Assembly: GCA_964534565.1 (NCBI GenBank)
Contig: CAZHON010000001.1
Span: 124,001 to 188,000, forward strand
Direction of reading: 5' to 3'
Length of the DNA: 64,000 bases
Source: CAZHON01 sp964534565
GTDB taxonomy: Bacteria > Patescibacteriota > Gracilibacteria > Peribacterales > Peribacteraceae
In this document: positions 15,800 through 25,421 of the stretch, one piece after another
Layout: the number at the start of each line of letters is the position of its first letter
Position numbering within the stretch: position 1 is the first letter of the stretch
Translations under genes and position numbers: made by a program
Notes under the pieces: generated by a model
What the model saw: the letters and a program-made list of their open reading frames with translations, nothing else
Database searches by the model: none
What the model was told of the DNA's origin: nothing

Positions 15800-17989
15800 C
15801 CTTCCTTGCTCATCAAACTGATATGGAGTTTGTCCATCATGCTTCATCGATCTCATAAGAAGATGAACATATTCTTCTGGATAGGTAGGGTCATTTCCTA
15901 CTCCGCCATTTTTATAATAGAGAGATGCCAAAAGAGAAATGAATGTAATCGCAGTTTCATACTCAAGGGATATATCCAGTTCCTCCATAATTTCTCGTGG
16001 TGGAATTTGTATTCCTGCCATTCCTGCCTTTCTTAAACGGTCATTCATTTTAAGGTTTACAATTTCTATTTCATATCCATATGCTTGCACCTCATCTATC
16101 AATGGGATTGCATTGTCGCTTTGGGAACAAAATTTTAAATATGGAACGAGGCCCATTTGTTTCCTGCGCTCTGCATGTTGATAGACATGAATGTATTCGT
16201 GAAATTGGGCTAATTGTCCAACAATACCCGCGGTCTTCATGTCGTCGGGTAACACCATCGTGCGTCTTGTCCCCGCAAAACCTGCTAAAAATTTTGAATC
16301 ATCGATTGGTAAAACATCATAGGAAACATAAAAAGGGTCTGCCTGTGCCTGTAGAAGAAAGGTTGGATCTTCCATCCCCATTTCTAAGGAAATGCGTTTT
16401 GCCACAAGCCCATTCCGGAGTGGATTTTGTGTATTTCTATATTCGAGCTGGAAGGGAATTCTGAGCATGCTGACCAATGCCTTTTGTTGCCTTGTTTCTT
16501 GGGGTAAGGAATTGATGGCAGATTCCAAAGACGAACCAAAAGCCAAAAACTCCCTAGAGGTTGTATTTATCACCTCTTGATATTGGATTTCAGGAACAGT
16601 TTTAAGAGAACAATCTCTTGTCTTCAATGCCGTGGTTAACATTTCTAACGCTTCATCAAGAGATCCTGGTTCGTTGGGTGATGGTGTTGGCTCCTTGCGA
16701 AGAACGGATTCTTTTTTATTGTCAATTTCTCCTAATTGTTTTGCATAAAATTGTTCAATTAATTTTTTCTTCAGTTCGCGTGTTTTGGCTTCATCATCTT
16801 TACCCAGGCGTTCAGCGATACGAAAACCGACTGCAACCAAATAGAATGCAAGACGCATACCTGCTTCGGATCTACTCAGTGGTGGGCTGGAGGTAATATA
16901 TCGATCTAAATTCTTGGCTAATGCCAAAATTGTAGGTGAATTATTCGCTGCAATCACATCTTCAATAGAAGATAGGTTATATCCATCGATTACGGCATCA
17001 ATGCCTCGCAAGAAACTTCCCTTTGAAAGAATATCCGCTCCTGCAATCTCCACTGAAAATGCCCTGATCTCTCCGTCAACATATTGCTCTTTTGTTGGGT
17101 TTTCAGGCTCTTTGCCGGTGAGTGCATTTTCAAGATGTTCCAGTTCATGAATTCCAATGAGGCCGGCCCACTCTTTTGTAAAATCGATAGGTAAAATGCG
17201 CATAAGCATAATGCCCTCGGGCTCACGTCGTACAAGGGCTGCATGCACTTGCTCTTGAAGGATTTCGCTGTCGTTAGAAACAACGGCCATCCATGCACTA
17301 TTTTTACGACCATCTTCAAGAGAGCGTATATTTCGGCCTTTTATCTCTGCCCAGCGAGCATGTGTTTTGCGAAAATCTTTTAAATTCCTAAGTAAATTTG
17401 TAGAGGGTTGCTCGCCTTCTTTCGAGAATTCTCGAACTTGGCCCAAAATAAAATCCATTCCTTTCTGAACCTTCTCTCTCGTTTCGTGTGCAGGAATAAA
17501 TACATTTTCGCTTGGGCCATATTGTTCATTCATATCTAACGATAAAACAATAGGGGGCGCTCCATCAATAACGCCTAATGAAGAACCCAACGAAATCAAT
17601 TTACTTCTCGCTTCGTGAATATGTTTTTCGATTGCTGTTTTCAAAGGAGAGGTTTCTTCTTTTGACCATGCAAGAGTTACCTCTCTGCGCCCACTTGTTG
17701 CCTTATAATCTTCGTTATTAGGACCGAGAATTGCACCTTCTATTTCAGTTTTACGAATTTTTTGCCACATGGTTCGTTGTACAAGTTCAAATTCTTGAAG
17801 AAATGCCGGACTCCACTCAACGTTATCATCGGTCGTAACGTTTGAATCAATTTGAGCCGTTATTCGAAGCCAATTCTTTTCATCTTTCTTTTTCCAAAAA
17901 GTTCTTTTTCGCGCAGGCAACAAGTCGTCTTTTTGGACGTAAATATCCTCAGATGCCCTACTTTCCAAATACGAAGGTAACGGCGACAT
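15785..17989 (-). CDS. large orphan protein with two HExxH motifs (putative tandem metalloprotease)
   Basis: A 734-residue soluble protein with no signal peptide. Two zincin-type motifs are visible: HELEH (281-285) followed about 30 residues later by a Glu-rich EIRAFSVE helix, and HEYIH (597-601) followed about 30 residues later by DEVQAYGYEIE. This HExxH plus downstream Glu pattern is that of gluzincin or minigluzincin metallopeptidases, so the protein may be a tandem of two such units. The halves show no obvious sequence identity elsewhere. DNA is clearly more AT-rich than ligA upstream, which suggests transfer. Activity is inference; a structural role with degenerate sites is possible. Confidence 0.7.
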   Translation of the reverse strand: MSPLPSYLESRASEDIYVQKDDLLPARKRTFWKKKDEKNWLRITAQIDSNVTTDDNVEWSPAFLQEFELVQRTMWQKIRKTEIEGAILGPNNEDYKATSGRREVTLAWSKEETSPLKTAIEKHIHEARSKLISLGSSLGVIDGAPPIVLSLDMNEQYGPSENVFIPAHETREKVQKGMDFILGQVREFSKEGEQPSTNLLRNLKDFRKTHARWAEIKGRNIRSLEDGRKNSAWMAVVSNDSEILQEQVHAALVRREPEGIMLMRILPIDFTKEWAGLIGIHELEHLENALTGKEPENPTKEQYVDGEIRAFSVEIAGADILSKGSFLRGIDAVIDGYNLSSIEDVIAANNSPTILALAKNLDRYITSSPPLSRSEAGMRLAFYLVAVGFRIAERLGKDDEAKTRELKKKLIEQFYAKQLGEIDNKKESVLRKEPTPSPNEPGSLDEALEMLTTALKTRDCSLKTVPEIQYQEVINTTSREFLAFGSSLESAINSLPQETRQQKALVSMLRIPFQLEYRNTQNPLRNGLVAKRISLEMGMEDPTFLLQAQADPFYVSYDVLPIDDSKFLAGFAGTRRTMVLPDDMKTAGIVGQLAQFHEYIHVYQHAERRKQMGLVPYLKFCSQSDNAIPLIDEVQAYGYEIEIVNLKMNDRLRKAGMAGIQIPPREIMEELDISLEYETAITFISLLASLYYKNGGVGNDPTYPEEYVHLLMRSMKHDGQTPYQFDEQGRPQKI

Positions 17990-18120
17990 AGAATATTATT
18001 AAACACTATTTATAAATTTAGTCAAATATATTTAATCGAATAAATAGCTTCAATTTAGGCTTTAAAGCATTTTAAGGGTCTTTTCTTCTAAGGAAAAAGT
18101 TTGAGTGAGGAGGATTAGAT

Positions 18121-18855
18121 TCAGCGTCGAAATCTCGTCGAGCGACTGCTTGATGAGCTTTTGGCTAGAGGAGTTTTTCGCGTGCTCGAAGAAGAAAGAG
18201 TTTTATGACTGGAGCTTGAAATAGATGATGAAGAAAATCGTGTCTGCTTTGGGAGTGATTTACTGCTCGTAGCAGAATTCTTTGCGGAGAACGTCATGGC
18301 ATCTTGCAACGCCTGAATTGTGGATTGCATACCGGTGAATGCATCTTCGGATGTTCTAAAAAGTGCAAGCACTCTTTTTCCATCCACCACACCCTCCGTC
18401 CAACGGTACTTTACCGGTCGGCCGAGCAGGTCAGTTGTAAAATCCCAATAGATTGCAGGCGTACCCGAAAGTACCGTCATTCCCGAACCTGAAAGTTTAA
18501 AAGAAGGGATGTAGTAATCTCCGATCGAAATACCGTTTTGCAGTGCGGAATCCGAATTAAATGATCGTCGGATAAAATCTAACGTTGGCTGTTGTTGTGG
18601 GAGGAAATTACTTGCACTTAAGTACACACCGTTTTGGAGCCATGGTTTCAATACGTTGGCGTCGGTTATTTGTATTGCTTGCACACTGTTTCTGTCATTT
18701 TGCGACTTCCAACCAGCAGGATAGTGCATGACCAATCGTCCGATAGATGTATCAAGAAAGGCCGTTTCGCTTAATGTGGGGATTGCTGCCGCTGCCCCGA
18801 TAGGAAAGAGGACGATGATTCCAAGGCCGATGATGAGTTTGGAAAGAGGGTGCAT
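18121..18855 (-). CDS. secreted protein with Ser-rich C-terminal tail
   Basis: 244 residues. An N-terminal signal or anchor (LSKLIIGLGIIVLFPIGAAAAIP) is followed by a globular region. Its opening 'TSIGRLVMHYPAGWKS' and later 'LSGTPAIYWDFTT' resemble the PsbP/Mog1-like fold found in lipid-anchored proteins. The last 50 residues are a low-complexity Ser tail with interspersed Lys/Arg, ending RSTRFRR. The Ser tail is at the C-terminus here, whereas most lipoproteins in this window carry it after the N-terminal Cys. Function unknown. Confidence 0.65.
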   Translation of the reverse strand: MHPLSKLIIGLGIIVLFPIGAAAAIPTLSETAFLDTSIGRLVMHYPAGWKSQNDRNSVQAIQITDANVLKPWLQNGVYLSASNFLPQQQPTLDFIRRSFNSDSALQNGISIGDYYIPSFKLSGSGMTVLSGTPAIYWDFTTDLLGRPVKYRWTEGVVDGKRVLALFRTSEDAFTGMQSTIQALQDAMTFSAKNSATSSKSLPKQTRFSSSSISSSSHKTLSSSSTRKTPLAKSSSSSRSTRFRR

Positions 18856-18876
18856 GGGGGAGGGGGGAAATAAAAA

Positions 18877-19515
18877 TCAATCTTGGCTAAAATAAATAGT
18901 GTCGCGCAATTGAGGATATTTTTGCCACGTTTCAATGCGTACCTTGCAAATGGATTTTAATTCTTCATTTTTAATTCCATCACATTTGGTCGCATCTTTA
19001 TCATGTGAAGCAATTCTGTGAATACACTCATCCGGAAATTTTTTTGATTGAGTTATAGGGTCGCAGACAGTTATGTGAGGAGTTAATGTCTCTTCTTCAA
19101 AACAGCGAATTGAGTCTTTTTCATACCAATGACAGTTACTTTTATCAATTAATCCTCCCCAAATAGTTCCGATGCAATCCAGTCCATAATCACTTGGCAT
19201 CAGTAATTCACAAATATTTGGATCCTTCAAAAGCTGCGCTGATTTATAAATACAATAACGTACCTGTTCTCCTTTTTGTGGGCCCAGATCAAATAGAGGA
19301 GAATATTTCGTGCATTCTTGAGGATTATGTGTTTTTACTGAAACATCGATAACAGTTTCGATATCTGCATTTGTGTAATAACCAAGTGCTCCCCAGAAAA
19401 GATCGTAGGAGATCCAAAAAAGAATAAAACAAATCACTGCAAGAAAAAGAGTAAGTATTAATTTAATCAAAAAATGTAACCCTAAGAAGCGATGGAGAAT
19501 GGTTGAGAGCGGCAT
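18877..19515 (-). CDS. membrane-anchored Cys-rich protein, 212 aa
   Basis: One N-terminal membrane helix (FLIKLILTLFLAVICFILFWISYDLFW) is followed by an extracytoplasmic domain with many Cys in short spaced contexts (QECTKYS, VRYCIYK, NICELL, LDCIGT, SNCHWY, IRCFEE, TVCDP, DECIHR, TKCDG, SICKV), likely disulfides. The sequence style (x-C-x-x-I-A-x-x-x-x-D-x-x-x-C) is that of helical repeats with paired Cys. AT-rich DNA. No function recognised. Confidence 0.65.
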   Translation of the reverse strand: MPLSTILHRFLGLHFLIKLILTLFLAVICFILFWISYDLFWGALGYYTNADIETVIDVSVKTHNPQECTKYSPLFDLGPQKGEQVRYCIYKSAQLLKDPNICELLMPSDYGLDCIGTIWGGLIDKSNCHWYEKDSIRCFEEETLTPHITVCDPITQSKKFPDECIHRIASHDKDATKCDGIKNEELKSICKVRIETWQKYPQLRDTIYFSQD

Positions 19516-19560
19516 GGATTATGTGAAGTAATGTACCATGAGAAATATAATGTGATGTGG

Positions 19561-22500
19561 CTACCGAATTTGGGTTGGAGTGAGAGGTTGAACGATATTT
19601 AATCCCTGCTCTTTTCCATTCTGATTTGCGTCCTTTACCGTAAAAGAAATAGGTTTGGCTTTGTACCAAACTTGTCCCGTTTGAGGGTCGATCGATTGAT
19701 ACACGTCACAGGAAATAAATCCTTCAAATCCCTTTTGCCATGCCTGCGGTTCTATAGATCCAGAAGGATAGGCATCTGTGGTCATTTTTATTCCTAGTAG
19801 ATTTGCTTGGCGGCTCCCGGAACCTGGCGCGGTGTGGTCAAGCAAATGCGAAAGAGAAAAAAATGGTGTATAAAACGGATCATTCCTTTTTTCTGACACA
19901 CTGCCTTGGATTAGTGCCGACGCACTTGATACGGCGTAACCGTGAGCCTGTATTGGGTCTAAGAGCCTATTCATTCCACTATCAACATAAAAGGAATAAT
20001 CGGCTGAAACCGAGCGTGCATTAGAGCCGATGACACTACTTTCAATGACCCAAGAAGTTTTAGAGACCTGACTAAAATCGATTTGAGTACTGTTGACCTT
20101 ATTCACGAGAGGCGCATCTGCAGCAGGATCAAGTGCAAGAATTGAATTGACTCCCCCTAGCTCTTTGGCTGCAAAGAATGCGATAAAGCTGCCATGACTA
20201 TGAACTGGTAAATTAATTTTCGCAGGGTCAATACCAATAGAGCGTATTTGACTGGCAATCCAGTGAGCAACGATCGGAGTCCAATCTGCTTCACCGATAT
20301 CAACTTTATTAGCTAGTAGAATTTTTGTTAAATCATTTGCTGCCTCATGCCAATCGATCGTGATCACCTGAGCACCTATTCCCTTCGTAAAGTTATAAAT
20401 ACTTTTACTTAATTCACTCATTTGGCCACTTCCTTCACTGTCTGTTCTGCCGTGTATTACGATAAAAGTAATTTTATTTGGATCTATCTCAATAGTCTTT
20501 CCTGTATTTGGATCTTTTGTAATACGATTTCCACCTTGATCAAATGCTGCAACGCTCATCCTCACCGGAAACACATTCGGGTTTCCTTCCATACTCATCA
20601 CACCCTCAATCTTCGAACTATTATATTTTGACGCTTCCATATGTAGTTTTGTGTCTGTTAGATCAGTTGCGGAATTCTGTACAAAAGAAAGACCGCTTGG
20701 TTGAGTAAAGAAAGGAGTTCTCGTGATAGTGATTGTGTATACGCCCTTGGGCAGCACACTGCTGATCGATTCACCGCTTGTTCCGGCCTTTGCTGATGTA
20801 TAGGAAATATTATTCGGTCCACCCGTGAGGAGTAGATTTCCATTCGTGTTGGAATCCAACCAAATATTCACCATCGAGTCCTGTTGTAGGTCAAAGGTGC
20901 GAACAACTTTGCTCTCTGGTCGCTTGATCTGTTCATCGGGAAGGACGAATTTTTTATCGCTCGTTGCGATCACCTTTCCGATATCTGCTGTATTCGTATC
21001 AACGAAAGGCTTTAATATTGCGTTTACTTCATCACCTGCATACGTGAGCAGCGGGCTACGAATGGCATCAGTTATTTTCGATGCACTCAGAATTTCTGCA
21101 ACGTCTCGGACGGCATCTACCTTTTTTAGCGCTGCCTGAATTCCGGTTTTTAATGCTAAGATATGCGGATCACTATTGTCATATTGAGCTAATGCCAAAT
21201 CAATATTCCTCTGAATATTCTGCATTCTGCGGCTTACTTCTGTGGTCGGTGCCGCGGCATATGTTTTAATATCAGGAATCTTTTCCCATACACCTTTTTC
21301 ATTTTGCCTCATTCCTTGCTCACCCATTTCCGCAAAAAATTTATCCCGAGCAACAAGCTGCGCCATATCCTTCTGCTGTTGAATGAATCGAGCACATTCA
21401 TCAGAGAACATTTGCTGGCAAATTCCCATAATTGTTCCACGGTTCGGAATGATAACTCCGAGTGCACGCAAATCTCCAATGACGGCATAACTGCTAGCCT
21501 TTCCTAATATTGTGTCTAACTCTTTGTAAAGGTTGGCATCTTCCGGTGTGCCATTTCGAATGGCGACAAGGGCCTTCATCCCTGCCTGCAAGGCGCTTGC
21601 CATGTAGTTGTTGTACCCATCAACCCATTTTGAAAATTTATTCATGGTGTCTATGCGTTCATGATGAAATCCTTCTTCGACACGACCACGCGTCGCGTCT
21701 CTTCCTGCGGCATTCCAACGCCTTGTAATTTCTGCATCCCAGTTTTTAGATTGATATTGTGGGAAGGTTTTATAGAAAAATTCCTGCTCGAAACGAGAAC
21801 TGTTAATCAACAGTTGTTGATTTCCAGATAATTTTGAAGTGTTTTCGAGAAGCACTTGTCCCTGTACATAATTCATATTTGTATCACTCACGTTGATTGT
21901 TTTGACGGCGATCATTTCCTGATAACGCAATGCTTCAGGAGTTTCGCCTGTGGCTTTGGCTACAACACCATCGGCAGAATTTTTAAGTGAAAGAGTTTTC
22001 GTTTTCATATCCCAATACACTGAGACTTTATCGCGGACTAATCCGTTGGATGGGCGGTCCATGAGTTGAATTTCATAGTTGCCTGTTGGATTGCTCGTAT
22101 TAAATGTGATGCTGTTCGAAATAAAATTCGTTCCACCAGGATGAGAGAGCGTTGTGTTTGAGAGCGATCCACCTTGTCCGGTTGTGCTTACGTAGCTTTG
22201 GTCGAATGGTGATGAGACTGTAAAAAGAACGTTAGGACCATCGATACGAGCAATTTGTAAATCGGGAGTAATAGGATTTTCTATCGTTCGTCCTTTTTCT
22301 ATTACATCAAAAGGCAGTTGATCTTTTGGCATCGTAAGACGGTTTTGAAATGGACTGTAATTGGGAACAATTTGATCAAGCACTTTACCAGTTTTTGCAT
22401 CAAGCAAACTGATCTTCATATCTCCTCCATTACTGTAATTTCGAAACATTTGAAAATCCCAAGTCATGTCTCTAGTTCCCCCGGGGTGGTCGAGTGTGAC

Positions 22501-22860
22501 GGATTTTTGTGTTTTACTTCCATCTCCATTATCAAGAATCATATATACCAAACTTTGATCAGCGGGATTGCGAATGTGTACGCTGAAAGCAGTGGAGGAA
22601 TATCCTTGTTCTTCTGCAGTCAAAAAAAGTCTCGCATATGGAATACGATTTGCATCCTCTCGTTGTTCCATCTGAATAGCATTACTGATTGCCTGCTCAG
22701 TTTTTAGGATAATTTCATTTTGAATAGAGCTGACGAGGGCAGGGGGTACGGTGGTTGGATCGGGGACAGCCGCTACAGCTGCCATAGGAGATGCTGTGTT
22801 TAATCGACGAGATTCCAATTCTTCAACCGCAAGACTGACGTAGAGATCATTCCTTTTCAT
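19561..22860 (-). CDS. giant surface protein with lipase-like alpha/beta-hydrolase domain
   Basis: 1099 residues starting at MKRNDLYVSLAVEELESRRLN. The N-terminus resembles the LEPR-XLL motif (LExRxL) seen at the start of large exported proteins. Beta-rich repeats occupy about 60-300 (twice TLSHPGGT/TLDHPGGT). A helical region spans about 350-650 and a jelly-roll-like domain about 690-800. The C-terminal third has a pancreatic-lipase-like arrangement: IVIHGRT, then VHSHGSFIAFFAAKELG with candidate nucleophile Ser at about 888, then LALDPAAD with candidate Asp at about 911, and a later His in IQAHGYAV. The usual GxSxG is HxSxG here. No classical signal peptide is evident. Confidence 0.65.
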   Translation of the reverse strand: MKRNDLYVSLAVEELESRRLNTASPMAAVAAVPDPTTVPPALVSSIQNEIILKTEQAISNAIQMEQREDANRIPYARLFLTAEEQGYSSTAFSVHIRNPADQSLVYMILDNGDGSKTQKSVTLDHPGGTRDMTWDFQMFRNYSNGGDMKISLLDAKTGKVLDQIVPNYSPFQNRLTMPKDQLPFDVIEKGRTIENPITPDLQIARIDGPNVLFTVSSPFDQSYVSTTGQGGSLSNTTLSHPGGTNFISNSITFNTSNPTGNYEIQLMDRPSNGLVRDKVSVYWDMKTKTLSLKNSADGVVAKATGETPEALRYQEMIAVKTINVSDTNMNYVQGQVLLENTSKLSGNQQLLINSSRFEQEFFYKTFPQYQSKNWDAEITRRWNAAGRDATRGRVEEGFHHERIDTMNKFSKWVDGYNNYMASALQAGMKALVAIRNGTPEDANLYKELDTILGKASSYAVIGDLRALGVIIPNRGTIMGICQQMFSDECARFIQQQKDMAQLVARDKFFAEMGEQGMRQNEKGVWEKIPDIKTYAAAPTTEVSRRMQNIQRNIDLALAQYDNSDPHILALKTGIQAALKKVDAVRDVAEILSASKITDAIRSPLLTYAGDEVNAILKPFVDTNTADIGKVIATSDKKFVLPDEQIKRPESKVVRTFDLQQDSMVNIWLDSNTNGNLLLTGGPNNISYTSAKAGTSGESISSVLPKGVYTITITRTPFFTQPSGLSFVQNSATDLTDTKLHMEASKYNSSKIEGVMSMEGNPNVFPVRMSVAAFDQGGNRITKDPNTGKTIEIDPNKITFIVIHGRTDSEGSGQMSELSKSIYNFTKGIGAQVITIDWHEAANDLTKILLANKVDIGEADWTPIVAHWIASQIRSIGIDPAKINLPVHSHGSFIAFFAAKELGGVNSILALDPAADAPLVNKVNSTQIDFSQVSKTSWVIESSVIGSNARSVSADYSFYVDSGMNRLLDPIQAHGYAVSSASALIQGSVSEKRNDPFYTPFFSLSHLLDHTAPGSGSRQANLLGIKMTTDAYPSGSIEPQAWQKGFEGFISCDVYQSIDPQTGQVWYKAKPISFTVKDANQNGKEQGLNIVQPLTPTQIR

Positions 22861-23051
22861 GTGTGTGGGGGAAAGTGATAGCACCATCAGACTCCATGTC
22901 ATGCATCTGCCGTAAGAGGCCGTACCACGCCCTAGAGAACGATGTTCTATTAGTGGCTTACGAAAGCCATGAAATACGTTCTACCGCCTTCTGAACGCCC
23001 GTCTAAAATGCTGAAAATTCCATTAATGTATAGCGAAATGCATGCATATAT

Positions 23052-23079
23052 TTGTCAATTATTAAAAATGCCGTAGGAT
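23052..23079 (+). promoter_or_regulatory. promoter of the TrmB-sensor fusion gene
   Basis: A TTGTCA at 23052-23057 and TAGGAT at 23074-23079 are spaced 16 bases apart, with the start codon 13 bases downstream. The 190-base gap before the gene also holds two short inverted repeats (AGAAC-gat-GTTCT near 22937-22949, GGCTT-acg-AAGCC-like near 22956-22969) that could be operators for a self-regulating HTH protein. Confidence 0.5.
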
Positions 23080-23092
23080 ATGCGGTTGTCCT

Positions 23093-25387
23093 ATGGTCGC
23101 CCTCCCCCAAGCCATCGAAACTGCCCTCCAAGAAGCTGGCTTCTCGCCGACGGAGATTTTGATCCTCAACCACCTTCTCGAAGAAGAGGGGATGACGTTG
23201 CGTGAGATCGCGTCGAAGACAGGAAAGAGTACCGGCGTGCTGGATCAAGCGATGAAGAAACTTCTCCGTCGTCATATTGTTGAACGTCATGTGATTAACG
23301 ACACACCAAAGTACATCGTGGGGTCGTTGCAATCGATTGTGGATTGGATGGAGAACGATACGCAAAAGCGTCGTGAGGAATTGGATCGCAGATATTCAAA
23401 TTTCGAATCATTCATTCTCACCCTTGAGCGTGAGCGCTCCCGCCCACACGTAGAGCACTTTGACGGGCTGAGTGGAATCAAGCAGGCATATGAAAAATTA
23501 TTGGAATACGGAGAAAAGGATATTGTTGGGTATGTGCCCGTGAGTTGGAAGGAAGAGGAAGATCCGCTTCGTGAATTCAAAGTCCAATGGTTCCGCGATC
23601 GTTACAAGAAGGGCATATTCCTACGTATTTTGGCCCATGACACGCCTTTGGGACGACGCTTTCAAAGTCGAGATGCCTTTGAATATCGCAAGTCGATCCT
23701 TGTCGATCCCGCCAGCTATCCCTTCAATTTCGAAAAATATATCGTCAACAACACTCTTGCATGCATTGATTTCAATAAGCGTTCAGCAATGTTTTTGCAT
23801 TACCCGGAAATGGTGAAGACAGAGAAGGATATGTTCGAGCGTTTGTGGCAAAAAAAGTTGCAATCAAAAACTGCAATCAAAAATGATGCAGTTATTCCGC
23901 CGATTGCAGATGAGCCCGAACCTATTTCTCCATACACACGAGTAGTTTCTTTGTTGCGAGAATTTTTCGTTGGACCGAAGAGCTTGGTTGCGATGGGTAT
24001 TTGTGCGGTAATGGCGGCAATTTTTACCTATGGAATTTATCAAGGCACAGTTCGTCTAAATATAGAAACTATTAGGCAGAAAGTAACTGCGATAGCAACG
24101 ACCGCAACGGTTGAATTTGATTCAGAAAAATTAATTCAATTGAGAAATATTGATGATGTGAAAGGTCCAATTTACAAAGAAGTTGTATCTCGATTGCAAG
24201 AAATTCGTCGCAGAAATTCTGATATTTTTTATGTATATCTAATTCGTCCGAATCCTAATAACTCAAAATTTGAATTCATTGCAGATGCAGATGCGGTGGA
24301 TCCCGATCAACCAACGGATACGAATGAAGATGGTGTAATTAACGATGCGGATACCTTAGGTTTTCCAGGAGTACCTTATGAAGTATCTTACATAGATGTT
24401 TTAGCCAATCATGAATATGCTCAGCCAACTGCTACGCATAAATCATATACAGATAAGTGGGGTACATTTTTTAGCGGGTATGCACCAATAAAAAATGCCA
24501 AGGGAGAAATAGTTGCATTGTTGTGCATTGATATGACAAGCGCGTCGCTTAAAAAACTTACAAGCGCGAGTATTCAACCTATCATTTATTTTCTAATTTT
24601 ATTTATTATATTTATAATCTTTCGATTGGCGGCTTTCAATCGGCCAATATTAAAGCAATTAATTGAATTAATAAATATGCGCAAGATTGTACGTATTTTT
24701 ATAGTATTCTTAATACTTTCAATTCTCCTATTATTAGTTTCATATAAATATACTTTAAATCAAAGAATGCGAGAAGTGGGACAAAAAGCAATGGCGATCG
24801 CTGCAACTGCTGCTCCGACAATCGATTTTATAAATTTAGATAAAATTAAAACGAAGGATGATATGAAGAAGCCTGAATATCAAATTGTTTTTAATCAATT
24901 AAATAAAATTCGTAAACAAAATCCGGATGTGAAATACGCATATATTTTTAGATCTACCGACGAGGATGGAATTTGGGAATTTATTGCAGACGCGGATTCA
25001 AATTTTGATTCTCCTCATTTAATCGATATGAATAGCGATGGAGTACTAAGTAGTGAAGATGAAATTTCTGAACCTGGTAAAAAATATAATATTAGAATTA
25101 TGTCTCCCAAAATGTATCAATTTTCTTTGAAATACCCCCTCTATGATGAGGGTGATACCCCAGATCAGTGGGGGGTTTTCGTGACTGGCACCGCTCCAAT
25201 ACTCGATGATGGCCAAAAACCGGTAGCGGTTTTGGGAATTGATTATGATCTTATAAAGGTAAGAAAAATGGTTTTTGAAAGGTTTCTAACAACTTTGAAA
25301 GCATTATTCCTTCTCCTTTTCACATCTGTAATTTTTTCTGTAATTTTGTTAAATATTCGTCCAAAGATCTTTAGGAAAAACACCTAA
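23093..25387 (+). CDS. TrmB-type DNA-binding regulator fused to two Cache-like membrane sensor domains
   Basis: 764 residues. Residues 15-75 are a TrmB-family winged helix (FSPTEILILNHLLEEEGMTL). Residues 95-255 are the TrmB PLD-like domain (RPHVEHFDGLSGIKQAYE). A membrane helix at about 297-317 precedes a first extracytoplasmic sensor (320-490), two helices (495-512 and 533-552), a second sensor (553-725) and a last helix (733-755). Both sensors have the Cache-like pattern 'FEFIADAD ... W-G-x-F-x-x-G-x-API ... VAxLxID' and an EF-hand-type loop: DTNEDGVINDAD (409-420) and DMNSDGVLSSED (645-656). The DNA-binding half has normal base composition while the sensor half is strongly AT-rich. Inferred to be a one-component membrane-bound transcription factor that senses an external ligand, perhaps with calcium. 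Confidence 0.8.
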   Translation: MVALPQAIETALQEAGFSPTEILILNHLLEEEGMTLREIASKTGKSTGVLDQAMKKLLRRHIVERHVINDTPKYIVGSLQSIVDWMENDTQKRREELDRRYSNFESFILTLERERSRPHVEHFDGLSGIKQAYEKLLEYGEKDIVGYVPVSWKEEEDPLREFKVQWFRDRYKKGIFLRILAHDTPLGRRFQSRDAFEYRKSILVDPASYPFNFEKYIVNNTLACIDFNKRSAMFLHYPEMVKTEKDMFERLWQKKLQSKTAIKNDAVIPPIADEPEPISPYTRVVSLLREFFVGPKSLVAMGICAVMAAIFTYGIYQGTVRLNIETIRQKVTAIATTATVEFDSEKLIQLRNIDDVKGPIYKEVVSRLQEIRRRNSDIFYVYLIRPNPNNSKFEFIADADAVDPDQPTDTNEDGVINDADTLGFPGVPYEVSYIDVLANHEYAQPTATHKSYTDKWGTFFSGYAPIKNAKGEIVALLCIDMTSASLKKLTSASIQPIIYFLILFIIFIIFRLAAFNRPILKQLIELINMRKIVRIFIVFLILSILLLLVSYKYTLNQRMREVGQKAMAIAATAAPTIDFINLDKIKTKDDMKKPEYQIVFNQLNKIRKQNPDVKYAYIFRSTDEDGIWEFIADADSNFDSPHLIDMNSDGVLSSEDEISEPGKKYNIRIMSPKMYQFSLKYPLYDEGDTPDQWGVFVTGTAPILDDGQKPVAVLGIDYDLIKVRKMVFERFLTTLKALFLLLFTSVIFSVILLNIRPKIFRKNT

Positions 25388-25421
25388 TCTTTGTTAGTAT
25401 AAAAAAGCGGTTCTCTTTTCC

